Part shown: positions 41,687 to 49,021 of the stretch, piece after piece
How the letters are laid out: each line of letters starts with the position of its first letter
Numbering within the stretch: position 1 is the stretch's first letter
Assembly: GCF_003075415.1 (NCBI RefSeq)
Contig: NZ_QDAH01000009.1
Span: forward strand, 93,267 to 157,266
Reading direction: 5' to 3'
From: Microvirga sp. KLBC 81
GTDB lineage: Bacteria > Pseudomonadota > Alphaproteobacteria > Rhizobiales > Beijerinckiaceae
Length of the DNA: 64,000 bases
The notes under the pieces: generated by a model
The model's input: the letters and a program-made list of their open reading frames with translations, nothing else
Told to the model about the DNA's origin: nothing
Databases searched by the model: none
Translations under genes and position numbers: made by a program

Positions 41687-42592
41687 ATGACCTTTGCCGT
41701 CCTTCCTGCCCGTCTTCGCTCCATCCTCGCGGCCATTGCCGATGCCGGGGTGAGCTTTGCGCGCAACGATGGCTTGGCCATGGCAAGCCATGTGGCCCTC
41801 TCCCTCGTCATCGCACTCTTCCCATTCCTCATCTGCGTGGCGGCCTTGGCGGCCTTTCTCGGCGCAGGGCGCATTTCCACGCACATCGTTCACCTGCTCT
41901 TCGATTTCTGGCCCGAGGGCGTCGCGGGTCCGCTGGCGAGCGAGGCCGGCAAGGTTCTCATCCCGAAGCGCAACGTGTTGACGATCTCCGTCGTGGTCAC
42001 GCTGCTCGTCGCGACGAATGGCGTCGAGAGCCTGCGCATTGCGCTCTGCCGCGCCTACGGCGTTGCGCGCTCAAGGCCTTGGTGGCAGGCGCGGCTCATC
42101 GGCGTCGGCTTCGTGGCGATGGGCGCAGGCGCGCTGGTGGCGGCGTCCGTTCTCGTGGTGCTGTGGCCCTCGATCTGGCGCACCACGGTGTCGTACATGA
42201 CGGACCTGAAATCGGTGCGCCTCACCTACGATCTCGTGCGCTATGCGCTGGCGTCCATCGTGCTCGTCGTTGGGCTGACGGCCACGCATCTCTGGTTGCC
42301 GGACACACGCCCGAACTTGAGGGACGTTCTTCCCGGCGTCGTGGCGACGCTGGTCCTCTGGCTTGCGGGCGCGACGCTCTATGGCGAATTCCTGGCCAAT
42401 GTCGCCCACATCAAGTCCACCTATGCGGGGCTCGCCGGAATTCTCACGGCGCTGATCTTCCTGCAGATCTCCTCCGCGATCTTCATCTTTGGCGCCGAAC
42501 TCAACGCCGCTCTGCGCCGGCGCAGGCAGATCCAAGACGAGCAGGCATTGCCGGCACTTGCGGCGGAACCTGCTTCCGAGCCTCAGCTCTGA
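41687..42592 (+). CDS. YihY/BrkB-family membrane protein
   Basis: A 301-residue inner-membrane protein with about six helices. Family features: the N-terminal MASHVALSLVIALFPFLICV segment and the later LPDTRPNLRDVLPGVVATLVLW and the Gly-rich TYAGLAGILTALIFLQISSA segments. BrkB/YihY proteins are widespread and of unsettled role (not tRNA nuclease, in spite of older naming). The stop abuts the convergent small gene at 42593. Confidence 0.88.
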   Translation: MTFAVLPARLRSILAAIADAGVSFARNDGLAMASHVALSLVIALFPFLICVAALAAFLGAGRISTHIVHLLFDFWPEGVAGPLASEAGKVLIPKRNVLTISVVVTLLVATNGVESLRIALCRAYGVARSRPWWQARLIGVGFVAMGAGALVAASVLVVLWPSIWRTTVSYMTDLKSVRLTYDLVRYALASIVLVVGLTATHLWLPDTRPNLRDVLPGVVATLVLWLAGATLYGEFLANVAHIKSTYAGLAGILTALIFLQISSAIFIFGAELNAALRRRRQIQDEQALPALAAEPASEPQL

Positions 42593-42757
42593 TCAGGCGC
42601 TCACGCCCTCATCCCGATTTCTCTCGCAATCGCGCTTCGGGCTCTGCTGCGGCGGCTGTTGCTGCTGTTGGGCGAGGACGATTTCATCCGATGGCTGCGT
42701 CGCTGAGGATAGGGCGGAGAGGGTCGTCAAAACGGCGAGGGAGATTGCGCGCAGCAT
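42593..42757 (-). CDS. Small exported hypothetical protein
   Basis: A 54-residue protein from the ATG at 42757, with a GAAGGAAGG ribosome binding site. A signal-peptide-like N-terminus (MLRAISLAVLTTLSALSSA) is followed by a short polar tail rich in Gln and Pro (LAQQQQQPPQQSPKR) with one Cys. Function unknown. A longer frame upstream runs into a palindromic repeat and is rejected. Confidence 0.5.
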   Translation of the reverse strand: MLRAISLAVLTTLSALSSATQPSDEIVLAQQQQQPPQQSPKRDCERNRDEGVSA

Positions 42758-42803
42758 GAACTGTCCTTCCTTCATCGACGCCCATGATGCTTCCTTTCTG
42801 GAG

Positions 42804-42880
42804 TAGGGCATCGTTGAGAGCGGAAAACCGGATCCACTTTTCGCTGACGCGGACCTGCGGTTCCGCACGATGCTCTAGCG
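42804..42880. repeat. RIME-like palindromic repeat, copy 4 (single palindrome)
   Basis: Only the second palindrome of the element: GGGCATCGTTGAGAGCGG, GGAAAACCGGATCCACTTTT, ending CGCACGATGCTCTAGCG. The first palindrome is absent. It lies between the small exported protein gene and the Hsp20 leader. Confidence 0.7.
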
Positions 42881-42984
42881 GCGCAGGAGCCGTGTGGCCA
42901 GCCTGTTTCGAGGGCAATCGCGCGATCGAAAAAACGTCTGCCGCACCCTCTTGAAAATCCAAGAGAGCATACCCAACATCATGA

Positions 42985-43076
42985 TTGCCAAGGCCTTTTC
43001 AGGATTGGCCGTACGGGCGCCGGCGGGTGTCCGGTGTCCTTATGGTTACGTTGCTCATATGGAGGATGTAGCTATG
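42985..43076 (+). promoter_or_regulatory. ROSE-type RNA thermometer upstream of hsp20
   Basis: The 3' part of the leader folds into the hallmark ROSE hairpin. TTGCTC (43051-43056) pairs with the ribosome-binding region GAGGA (43062-43066) around a short loop. The pairing includes the characteristic G-G mismatch opposite the ribosome binding site, a U-U pair and an outer TTAC/GTAG stem. This masks GGAGGA until heat melts it. Upstream GC-rich inverted segments (GCCG, CGCCGGCG) around 43010-43035 would form the other hairpins. ROSE elements control Hsp20 genes in Bradyrhizobium and other rhizobia. The 5' boundary is approximate. Confidence 0.8.
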
Positions 43077-43538
43077 AGATCGGCTTTCGACTTTTCTCCC
43101 CTCTATCGCTCGACGGTCGGCTTCGACCGGTTGTTCGATCTGCTCGATCAGTCCTCGCAGATCGATTCCATGGCGAACTGGCCGCCCTACAACATCGAGA
43201 AGGCGGGCGAGGACCAGTACGTCGTCACCATGGCGATTGCCGGCTTCTCGACCGATGAGATCGAGATCACGCAGAAAGAGAACCAGCTTCTCGTTTCGGG
43301 CCAGAAGAAGGGCTCGGAGGAGGGCAAGCAATATCTGCATCGCGGCATCGCGACCCGCGCCTTCAAGCAGACCTTCAACCTTGCCGACCACGTGAAGGTC
43401 ATTGGTGCGAGCCTCGAGAACGGCCTGCTGACGATCGACCTGAAGCGCGAGGTGCCCGAGGCCCTGAAACCGCGCCGGATCGAGATCACGACGGCTAAGT
43501 CCCAGCCGCAGCAGATCGAACACAACAAGGCCGCTTAA
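43074..43538 (+). CDS. Small heat shock protein Hsp20 (IbpA-like), first copy
   Basis: A 154-residue ATP-independent chaperone. Short N-terminus (MRSAFDFSPLYRSTVGFDRL), alpha-crystallin domain (about residues 33-125 with YVVTMAIAGFSTDEIEITQ and GIATRAFKQTFNLADHVKV) and the conserved GLLTIDLKREVPE motif. The start at 43074 follows GGAGGA by 7 bp; longer frames are rejected. It is under the ROSE thermometer and is followed 76 bp later by a second, divergent Hsp20 gene. Confidence 0.93.
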   Translation: MRSAFDFSPLYRSTVGFDRLFDLLDQSSQIDSMANWPPYNIEKAGEDQYVVTMAIAGFSTDEIEITQKENQLLVSGQKKGSEEGKQYLHRGIATRAFKQTFNLADHVKVIGASLENGLLTIDLKREVPEALKPRRIEITTAKSQPQQIEHNKAA

Positions 43539-43547
43539 GGCATGAAT

Positions 43548-43587
43548 GATGGAACCGGTGCCGGTTGGGAACCGGCGCCGCATCATC
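43548..43587 (+). other. Intercistronic hairpin between two hsp20 genes
   Basis: GATGGAACCGGTGCCGGTT and AACCGGCGCCGCATCATC form a stem of about 17 pairs including wobble pairs, with a 3-nt loop. There is no T-run after it, so an mRNA stability or translation-coupling element is more likely than a terminator. The downstream hsp20 has its own AAGGAGG site at about 43600 that this hairpin does not cover. Confidence 0.5.
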
Positions 43588-43614
43588 GTCTGTGCAGATA
43601 AGGAGGATTGAGCC

Positions 43615-44136
43615 ATGAACATGCGCGATTTGATCCCCTGGGGCCGTGAAAACCAGACGACCCCGAGCCGCTTCCGCGAGGAGGGCGATCCCTTCATGAC
43701 CCTTCATCGTGAGATGAACCGGCTCTTTGACGATGTCTTCCGCAATTTCGAAGTCGCCCCATTCAGATCGTTCGGCGGCACGGGCCGCATGGGCGGGTGG
43801 CCGCATGTGGAAGTCATCGAAACCGACAAGGATGTGCGCGTCTCGGCCGAGCTGCCGGGCATGGAGGACAAGGATGTCGAGGTGCTGATGGGCGACGGCG
43901 TCCTGACCATCCGCGGCGAGAAGAAGTCCGAGATCGAGGACAAGGACCGCGCCTTCAGCGAGCGCTATTACGGTCGCTTCGAGCGCCGCATCCCGCTCGC
44001 CTGGGATGTGGAGGAGGACAAGATCGACGCCTCCTTCAAGAATGGCGTGCTCACCGTCACGATGCCCAAATCGGCTGAAGCCAAGCCGAACGTGAGGCGC
44101 ATCTCCGTCAACAGCGCGGAGACCACCAAGCACTAA
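43615..44136 (+). CDS. Small heat shock protein Hsp20, second copy (class with longer N-terminus)
   Basis: A 173-residue Hsp20 of a different type from its neighbour. N-terminal MNMRDLIPWGRENQTTPSRF and REMNRLFDDVFRNFE precede the alpha-crystallin domain (about 60-160: VSAELPGMEDKDVEVLMGDG, FERRIPLAWDVEEDKIDASF, NGVLTVTMPKS). Good ribosome binding site (AAGGAGG). Likely in the same transcript as the first Hsp20; the two types commonly co-occur in rhizobial heat-shock operons. Confidence 0.92.
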   Translation: MNMRDLIPWGRENQTTPSRFREEGDPFMTLHREMNRLFDDVFRNFEVAPFRSFGGTGRMGGWPHVEVIETDKDVRVSAELPGMEDKDVEVLMGDGVLTIRGEKKSEIEDKDRAFSERYYGRFERRIPLAWDVEEDKIDASFKNGVLTVTMPKSAEAKPNVRRISVNSAETTKH

Positions 44137-44159
44137 ACCTCGAACCACGTCACATGGCA

Positions 44160-44183
44160 GGGCGCCCGGAGAACCGGGCGCCC
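44160..44183 (+). terminator. Strong hairpin after hsp20 pair
   Basis: GGGCGCCCGG and CCGGGCGCCC form a perfect 10-bp stem with a 4-nt AGAA loop, 23 bp after the second hsp20 stop. Only a weak T-rich tail (ACTTCTGTT) follows, so it is a partial terminator or attenuator before the next gene at 44212. Confidence 0.55.
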
Positions 44184-44211
44184 ACTTCTGTTCACGGGAG
44201 AAGGAGCTCCG

Positions 44212-44586
44212 ATGAATCGGACGATGGCTCATGATGTCGATTATATCCAGCACACCATGCATCCCCTGCCGGCCAACGCATCCTGCCTTCCTGTTCCGTC
44301 GCTTGCGGATGCCTTGGCCGATCCGAGAAGCGCATTCCGGCATCCTGCTGAAGTCGTCTCGCATCCTTTGCTGTCGAGGCACGAGAAGCGCACGATCCTG
44401 ATTTCATGGGCAAGGGACGAGATCCTGCTTGAGCAGGTTGCGAACGGGGGCCTGCCTGAGTTGAAGCCGAAGTCGCAGATCGATGCCGTAACTGCTGCTC
44501 TTCGGCGGATCGATCCTCAGGCGGCGGCCGAGTATCGTGCTGCTGTCGCCTCGATCCGGGCGCGCAGGCCGCTTTGTCGGGGCTAG
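44212..44586 (+). CDS. Hypothetical protein following hsp20 genes
   Basis: A 124-residue protein with a GGAGAAGGAG ribosome binding site. Polar N-terminus, then SHPLLSRHEKRTILISWARDE, a pattern seen in small rhizobial proteins with a motif LSxxEKRxILxSWxSD, often annotated as hypothetical. The C-terminal third has SQIDAVTAALRRIDPQAAAEY. Possibly part of the heat-shock unit. Function unknown. The stop codon region merges with a palindromic repeat. Confidence 0.75.
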   Translation: MNRTMAHDVDYIQHTMHPLPANASCLPVPSLADALADPRSAFRHPAEVVSHPLLSRHEKRTILISWARDEILLEQVANGGLPELKPKSQIDAVTAALRRIDPQAAAEYRAAVASIRARRPLCRG

Positions 44587-44696
44587 AGCATCGGACGTGA
44601 AAAGTGGACTTGCACTTTTGGGATCGATCCGATGCTCAGCCTTGAGAGGAGCGCATCGTTTTGAGCGGACCTTCGGTTCCGCACGATGCTCTAGCG
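44583..44696. repeat. RIME-like palindromic repeat, copy 5
   Basis: The best preserved two-palindrome copy: 44585-44637 (AGAGCATCGGACGTGAAAAG ... GATCCGATGCTC) and 44649-44696 (GAGCGCATCGTTTTGAGCGG ... CGCACGATGCTCTAGCG). The left edge includes the TAG stop codon of the preceding gene. Confidence 0.8.
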
Positions 44697-44703
44697 TTTC
44701 ACC

Positions 44704-45255
44704 TTAAGCCGATGTGTGCATGAAGAGGGCGGCCTTGACGAGACGGTCGGGGCCGAGATCGTCGTGAGCGTCGAAATTCATGAGCTCGGCCAGGCGACGG
44801 CGCGCACGATTGATGCGGCTCTTGATGGTGCCGATATTGGTGCCGCAGATCCGCGCGGCATCCTCATAGGTCAGACCCTCTGCGGTCACGAGCAGAAGCG
44901 CCTCGCGCTGGTCGAGAGGAAGCTGGCTGAGCGCCTTCAGCATGTCATCGAAATCGAGCCGCGATCCCTGCTCGGGCAGCACGGCCACGCGCTCGGCCCA
45001 GGCACCTTCGGGATCCTCGACCTCGCGCTTCCTGCGGCGAGCCTGGGTGAGAAAGTCGTTGCGCAGGATGGTGAAGAGCCAGGCCTGCATGCTCGTGCCG
45101 GGCTGAAACTTATCGAGGTTGCTCAGGCCCTTCAGAAGAGCGCCCTGCACCAGGTCGTCGGCGCGATCTACATTGCCACAGAGAGAGATGGCGAAGGCGC
45201 GCAGATGAGGGATGGCGGCCAGCATCTGCTCCTTCAGGGGTGTTTCAGCCGCCAT
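44704..45255 (-). CDS. ECF-type RNA polymerase sigma factor
   Basis: A 183-residue sigma-70 family factor of ECF type. Start taken as ATG at 45255, six bases after GAAGGG; an ATG two codons upstream touches that site. Sigma2 region (about 15-80: LRAFAISLCGNVDRADDLVQ, FQPGTSMQAWLFTILRNDF) and sigma4 helix-turn-helix (about 110-165: LPLDQREALLLVTAEGLTYE, GTNIGTIKSRINRARRRL). It resembles EcfG/ECF26-type factors, but no anti-sigma factor or PhyR gene is adjacent, so assignment stays general. Confidence 0.9.
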   Translation of the reverse strand: MAAETPLKEQMLAAIPHLRAFAISLCGNVDRADDLVQGALLKGLSNLDKFQPGTSMQAWLFTILRNDFLTQARRRKREVEDPEGAWAERVAVLPEQGSRLDFDDMLKALSQLPLDQREALLLVTAEGLTYEDAARICGTNIGTIKSRINRARRRLAELMNFDAHDDLGPDRLVKAALFMHTSA

Positions 45256-45349
45256 TTGCATCCCTTCCGAATTCTGGACTCAAGAACAGACGTCTCCTGG
45301 CTGGCTGGTGCATTAACCTATGTGAAGCTGGACCGATTTCCCAGCGGAA

Positions 45350-45538
45350 TTACGGGTTAGGAATTTGTGTCCAAGGATGCGGCCCGACAAGACCCGAATA
45401 GCAATAGTCAAAAAATTTCGTCAGTGCTTCGTAAGGCATGCCTGACGCTACGGGATCATAGGTCATCAAAATCTTAAATTCTTCCATAAAGCCCAGATTT
45501 ACATGAGTGAATGAGATGCGGGCAGCCTTGAGGCACAT
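45350..45538 (-). CDS. Possible small hypothetical protein
   Basis: A 62-codon frame (or 45 codons from the internal ATG at 45487, product MEEFKILMTYDPVASGM...) in an AT-richer gap. Its amino-acid composition is not the Arg/Ala-rich pattern of shadow frames in this genome, but there is no ribosome binding site and no recognised family. It may be a young or decaying gene, or nothing. The rest of this 385-bp gap (45256-45640) holds only promoters. Confidence 0.25.
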   Translation of the reverse strand: MCLKAARISFTHVNLGFMEEFKILMTYDPVASGMPYEALTKFFDYCYSGLVGPHPWTQIPNP

Positions 45539-45640
45539 TTCACTCTGCGAATAGACGGGACGATTCGCTTTTTCTTGGATAAACCTCTTCCATTCCCTCG
45601 GGCCTCTCGCTCAAAGCAAGGTGACACGAAAGCGGATTTG

Positions 45641-46057
45641 ATGCCTCAAACGCGCTGCATGATTGTCGAAGACCAAGCTCTGATCGGGATGTCGCTCGAG
45701 GCCTCCCTTGAAGAGGCAGGGTTTGCGGTGGAAGGCCCCTTCGTGAGTAACGCGCAGGCCCTGCGCTGGCTTGAAAGCGATACGCCTGACATTGCTCTGC
45801 TTGATGTCATGATCAAGGATGGCACGTCGCTGGAGATCGCCCGTGAACTGAAGAGCCGGGGCATCCCCTTCGCGATCTATTCGGGGTTGCCGCCGAAGAA
45901 AGATTGTCCTCCCGAGCTGCAGAATGTGCCGTGGCTCGAGAAACCGATCAGCCGCGAAACCCTGACGGCGACTCTCGAGGAACTCGTGGCCGGCCCGCGT
46001 TGCCCGACGGTGTTGGGATCCGAAGATCGCTTTGGTGGACAGCCGAGAGATCCCTGA
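45641..46057 (+). CDS. Single-domain response regulator
   Basis: A 138-residue receiver protein starting MPQTRCMIVE (ATG 45641; an upstream start at 45575 is less likely). Phospho-acceptor Asp55 in IALLDVMIKDG, acidic residues in IVEDQAL, switch Ser in AIYSGLPPK and Lys in WLEKPISRE. No output domain. It resembles the receiver protein at 37359-37745. Partner kinase not evident; it diverges from the sigma factor gene. Confidence 0.88.
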   Translation: MPQTRCMIVEDQALIGMSLEASLEEAGFAVEGPFVSNAQALRWLESDTPDIALLDVMIKDGTSLEIARELKSRGIPFAIYSGLPPKKDCPPELQNVPWLEKPISRETLTATLEELVAGPRCPTVLGSEDRFGGQPRDP

Positions 46058-46244
46058 AGGATATGACAGCTCCCGAAGCTGTATGGCGCTACCTCCTCCC
46101 TTGAGACGGAGCGCTGCGCCGCATGAGCCCATCGGCAGGCTGGGGGGCTTTCGTCGAATGGCGTCTTGGTCCCATGATGGGGTAAAAGCGGAACATCGGA
46201 ATACGATCTACCGTTATCCTATGTGGCGTATCCTGGAGGATGCC

Positions 46245-46799
46245 ATGCGTGCATCGTTCAAAACCCTCATGGCTGCGGTGCTCTTCTTCGGTGGTGCCGC
46301 GGCGGCCGAGCTGAGCACTGCTTCGGCACAGTCGATTCCCCGCCCGGTCCTGACAGGGCGCACCGGAGTTTATGGTATGGAGTATCGGGGAGCGCGGTAT
46401 TATCCCCGAGGTTCTTTCTCCCCCCGTTCCTACGGCGGCTATCGTCGCACCGCCTATTACGGGCCCCGCTACGGCTACCGTCGCGCTGCCTACTACAGTC
46501 CCCGTTACTACGGCTACCGTCGCGCTGCCTATTATGGCCCTCGCTACCGCTATTATAGCCGGTATCCCTACTATCCCTACCGCCGTTATTACCGTGACCG
46601 CTATTATGACGGCGGCGGTGCTGTCGTGGCCGGTCTCATCGGAGGCCTGACCCTCGGCACCTTGGCGAGCCCCTACTACTATGGATACGGGCCGGCCTAT
46701 TATCCATCCTATTACGCGCCCACGTGCGTGATCGAGCGCAGGCGCGTGGTCAACCGCTACGGTCGTTATGTCTGGCGGAGGGTTCAGGTCTGCTACTGA
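46245..46799 (+). CDS. Tyr/Arg-rich secreted repeat protein with glycine zipper
   Basis: A 184-residue exported protein (ATG 46245 after CTGGAGGATGCC; upstream frame rejected). Signal peptide to about residue 29 (ELSTASAQ). Residues 55-125 are a Tyr/Arg-rich tandem repeat built on YYGPRYGYRRAAYYSPRY-like units; the DNA repeats a roughly 39-bp unit (GGCTACCGTCGCGCTGCCTA core) nearly identically. A glycine-zipper-like segment follows (GGGAVVAGLIGGLTLGTLA), then CVIERRRVVNRYGRYVWRRV with two Cys. Such proteins are probably cell-envelope associated; function unknown. Confidence 0.7.
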   Translation: MRASFKTLMAAVLFFGGAAAAELSTASAQSIPRPVLTGRTGVYGMEYRGARYYPRGSFSPRSYGGYRRTAYYGPRYGYRRAAYYSPRYYGYRRAAYYGPRYRYYSRYPYYPYRRYYRDRYYDGGGAVVAGLIGGLTLGTLASPYYYGYGPAYYPSYYAPTCVIERRRVVNRYGRYVWRRVQVCY

Positions 46800-46820
46800 G
46801 GCGCACCATCCATCATCTGC

Positions 46821-46850
46821 AAAGCCCCGCTCCCCGGCGGGGCTTTTTTT
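46821..46850 (+). terminator. Rho-independent terminator
   Basis: AAAGCCCCG and CGGGGCTTT form a 9-bp stem with an 8-nt loop followed by a T-run (TTTTTTT), 22 bp after the YR-rich protein gene. A clear intrinsic terminator on the plus strand. Confidence 0.9.
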
Positions 46851-46918
46851 GATCGTTGAAGCCCGTTCCGAGACGGGTTAAGCCAAGATCGATGTCTTAT
46901 TCAGGTGGCTAGCTTTCC

Positions 46919-47533
46919 ATGACAGCACGCTTTCATCGCGGCGACCTGCCCGCGGATTATCTGCCCGGCTCCGCGATTGCGATCGATACCGAAACTCTGG
47001 GCCTCAATCCGCATCGGGACCGGCTCTGCGTGGTGCAGATCTCGAAGGGCGACGGCACGGCCGATGTGGTGCAGATCCTGAAGGACGGCCCGCTGCCGGA
47101 GAACCTGATCCGCGTGCTCGCCGACGAGAGCGTGCTCAAGATCTTTCACTATGCCCGCTTCGACCTCGCCGTGCTCTTCCATGCCTTCGCCGTGATGCCG
47201 AGACCCGTCTACTGCACCAAGGTGGCCTCACGGCTGGTGCGCACCTATACGGACCGGCACGGCCTCAAGGACCTCGTGCGGGAATTCATCGGGGTGGAGA
47301 TTTCCAAGCAGCAGCAATCCTCCGACTGGGGTGCGGAGACGCTGACCCCGGCCCAGCTCGATTATGCGGCCTCGGACGTTCTGTACCTGCATGCCTTGAA
47401 GGAAAAGCTGGACCAGAGGCTGGAGCGGGAAAACCGCCTCGGCATTGCCCATCAATGCTTTTCGTTCCTGCCGACCCGGGCGCAGCTCGACCTTCTCGGC
47501 TGGCCCGAGACGGACATTTTTGCGCATAGTTGA
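46919..47533 (+). CDS. rnd: Ribonuclease D-type 3'-5' exonuclease (exonuclease domain only)
   Basis: A 204-residue DEDDy exonuclease. Exo I motif AIAIDTETLGL, Exo II YARFDLAVLF and Exo III LDYAASDVLYLHAL with the Tyr of the DEDDy subclass are all intact. It is shorter than E. coli RNase D (375 residues) because the C-terminal HRDC domains are absent, which is the usual form in Rhizobiales. It trims RNA 3' ends, e.g. tRNA precursors. Start at ATG 46919; monocistronic, before the lpt genes. Confidence 0.9.
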   Translation: MTARFHRGDLPADYLPGSAIAIDTETLGLNPHRDRLCVVQISKGDGTADVVQILKDGPLPENLIRVLADESVLKIFHYARFDLAVLFHAFAVMPRPVYCTKVASRLVRTYTDRHGLKDLVREFIGVEISKQQQSSDWGAETLTPAQLDYAASDVLYLHALKEKLDQRLERENRLGIAHQCFSFLPTRAQLDLLGWPETDIFAHS

Positions 47534-47596
47534 CGCAGGCTTAAACTTTCCCGCATAAAACCCATATCCGTCATAACATCGCCATCACCGATAGGC

Positions 47597-48376
47597 ATGG
47601 CGCCAGACCGCAGTGGGACGGAAGGGATTGGATCAGACGTGGCGGGACTTCAGGGCACCACGATACAGGGTGGCCCGGCATCAAAGCCGGCTGCGCGCAC
47701 GCGCGCCTTCAAGAAGGCCCGGCGCCATTCCCGCTGGGTACGCTTCGCCAAGGTCGCAATCCCTTTGGGCTCCGTCCTGTCGATGGCGGTCGTGGGCTTC
47801 TTCGCCTATTTCGACCCCTTCAAGAAGATCGAGAACCTGAGCTTCGGCTCCATCGGGGTCAACGGCACGAACGTGACCATGGAAGCCCCGAAGCTCACAG
47901 GGTTCAAGAACGACAACCGGCCTTATGAGGTGACGGCCAGCGCCGCTACGCAGGATGTGCGCAAGCCCAATTTCGTGGAGCTGAAGGACTTGAGAGCCCG
48001 CGTCGTCACCGACGACAAGGGAAGCGCCGCCAGGCTTGAGGCCAAGGTCGGCGTGCTGGATACCCAGAAGGAGCAGATGAACCTGAAGCAGAACGTCCGT
48101 GTCAGGACCGATGCGGGCCAGGAGGTCCAGATGCGCTCCGCCTTCGTGGACTTCAAGGCCGGCCTGGTGACGTCCAGCGAGCCTGTCACCGTGATCCTCG
48201 GCGGCAATGGTCAGATCGACGCTCAAGGCCTCAGGGTCATCGACAACGGCAGGGTCATGAGCTTCAAGGGACGTGTGCGCACCACCTTCTTGCCCTCGAC
48301 CGATTCTGACCCGTCCGCTCCCGTTCCTTCTCCTGATGCCGCCAATGCGGCCCAACCGACAAGTGTTCGTCCATGA
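47597..48376 (+). CDS. lptC: LPS export protein LptC
   Basis: A 259-residue bitopic inner-membrane protein. A long basic N-terminus, one membrane helix (about residues 50-70: VAIPLGSVLSMAVVGFFAYF) and a periplasmic beta-jellyroll of the LptC/OstA fold. It hands LPS from the LptBFG transporter to LptA. The stop overlaps the lptA start by four bases (ATGA), a strong sign of translational coupling. First gene of an lptC-lptA-lptB-rpoN-hpf-ptsN block. Confidence 0.9.
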   Translation: MAPDRSGTEGIGSDVAGLQGTTIQGGPASKPAARTRAFKKARRHSRWVRFAKVAIPLGSVLSMAVVGFFAYFDPFKKIENLSFGSIGVNGTNVTMEAPKLTGFKNDNRPYEVTASAATQDVRKPNFVELKDLRARVVTDDKGSAARLEAKVGVLDTQKEQMNLKQNVRVRTDAGQEVQMRSAFVDFKAGLVTSSEPVTVILGGNGQIDAQGLRVIDNGRVMSFKGRVRTTFLPSTDSDPSAPVPSPDAANAAQPTSVRP

Positions 48377-48981
48377 TGAGTCTCGCACGTCACGCGCTCG
48401 CTCTCGCGCTTCTCCTTCCCGCAGCGACATCTGCTGCCTGGGCCCAGGCCTCGAAGGAGCGGGCGGTCGGCTTCGGCAATTTCGGGTCCAGCAAGGAGCC
48501 GATCAAGATCGACGCCAACAAGCTCGACGTGTTCGACAGGGAAGGGCGCGCGGTCTTTTCCGGCGATGTGGTGGCCGTCCAGGGCGAGAGCACCATGAAG
48601 TGCACGGCCATGACCGTGTTCTACGAGCAGCAGAACCGTGAAGGCGGCGCGCAGCCCGCCGCGGCGACAGCCCAGGGGCCGAGCGAGAGCGCGATCAAGA
48701 AGATCGAGTGCAAGGGCCCGGTCACGATCGTCTCCAAGACGCAGGTGGCCACTGGCGACAATGCCACCTTCGACCGGGGGGCCAACAAGATCCTGCTCAC
48801 CGGCAACGCCGCTCTGAGCGACGGCCCCAACGTGACCCGGGGCGAGCGCGTGGTCTATGACATCAATACAGGCGTGGCGAGCATCGACACCAAGCCCGGT
48901 GGTCGTGTAAGGGCACTGTTCGTGCCCGGTAATGGCGGACCGGCCCCGACAGGCGCGGGCAATGCCAAGCCCAAACCGTAA
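48373..48981 (+). CDS. lptA: LPS transport periplasmic protein LptA
   Basis: A 202-residue periplasmic protein (signal peptide ending SAAWAQ) with the OstA-like beta-jellyroll: PIKIDANKLDVFDREGRAVF, GDVVAVQGESTMKC and the TGNAALSDGPNVTRGERVVYD segment. It forms the bridge carrying LPS across the periplasm. A Gly/Pro-rich tail follows residue 180. Four-base overlap with lptC. Confidence 0.91.
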   Translation: MMSLARHALALALLLPAATSAAWAQASKERAVGFGNFGSSKEPIKIDANKLDVFDREGRAVFSGDVVAVQGESTMKCTAMTVFYEQQNREGGAQPAAATAQGPSESAIKKIECKGPVTIVSKTQVATGDNATFDRGANKILLTGNAALSDGPNVTRGERVVYDINTGVASIDTKPGGRVRALFVPGNGGPAPTGAGNAKPKP

Positions 48982-49021
48982 GTTCATGGGCTGATCCGGC
49001 CTCCTCCTTTCCTTTTCGGCG

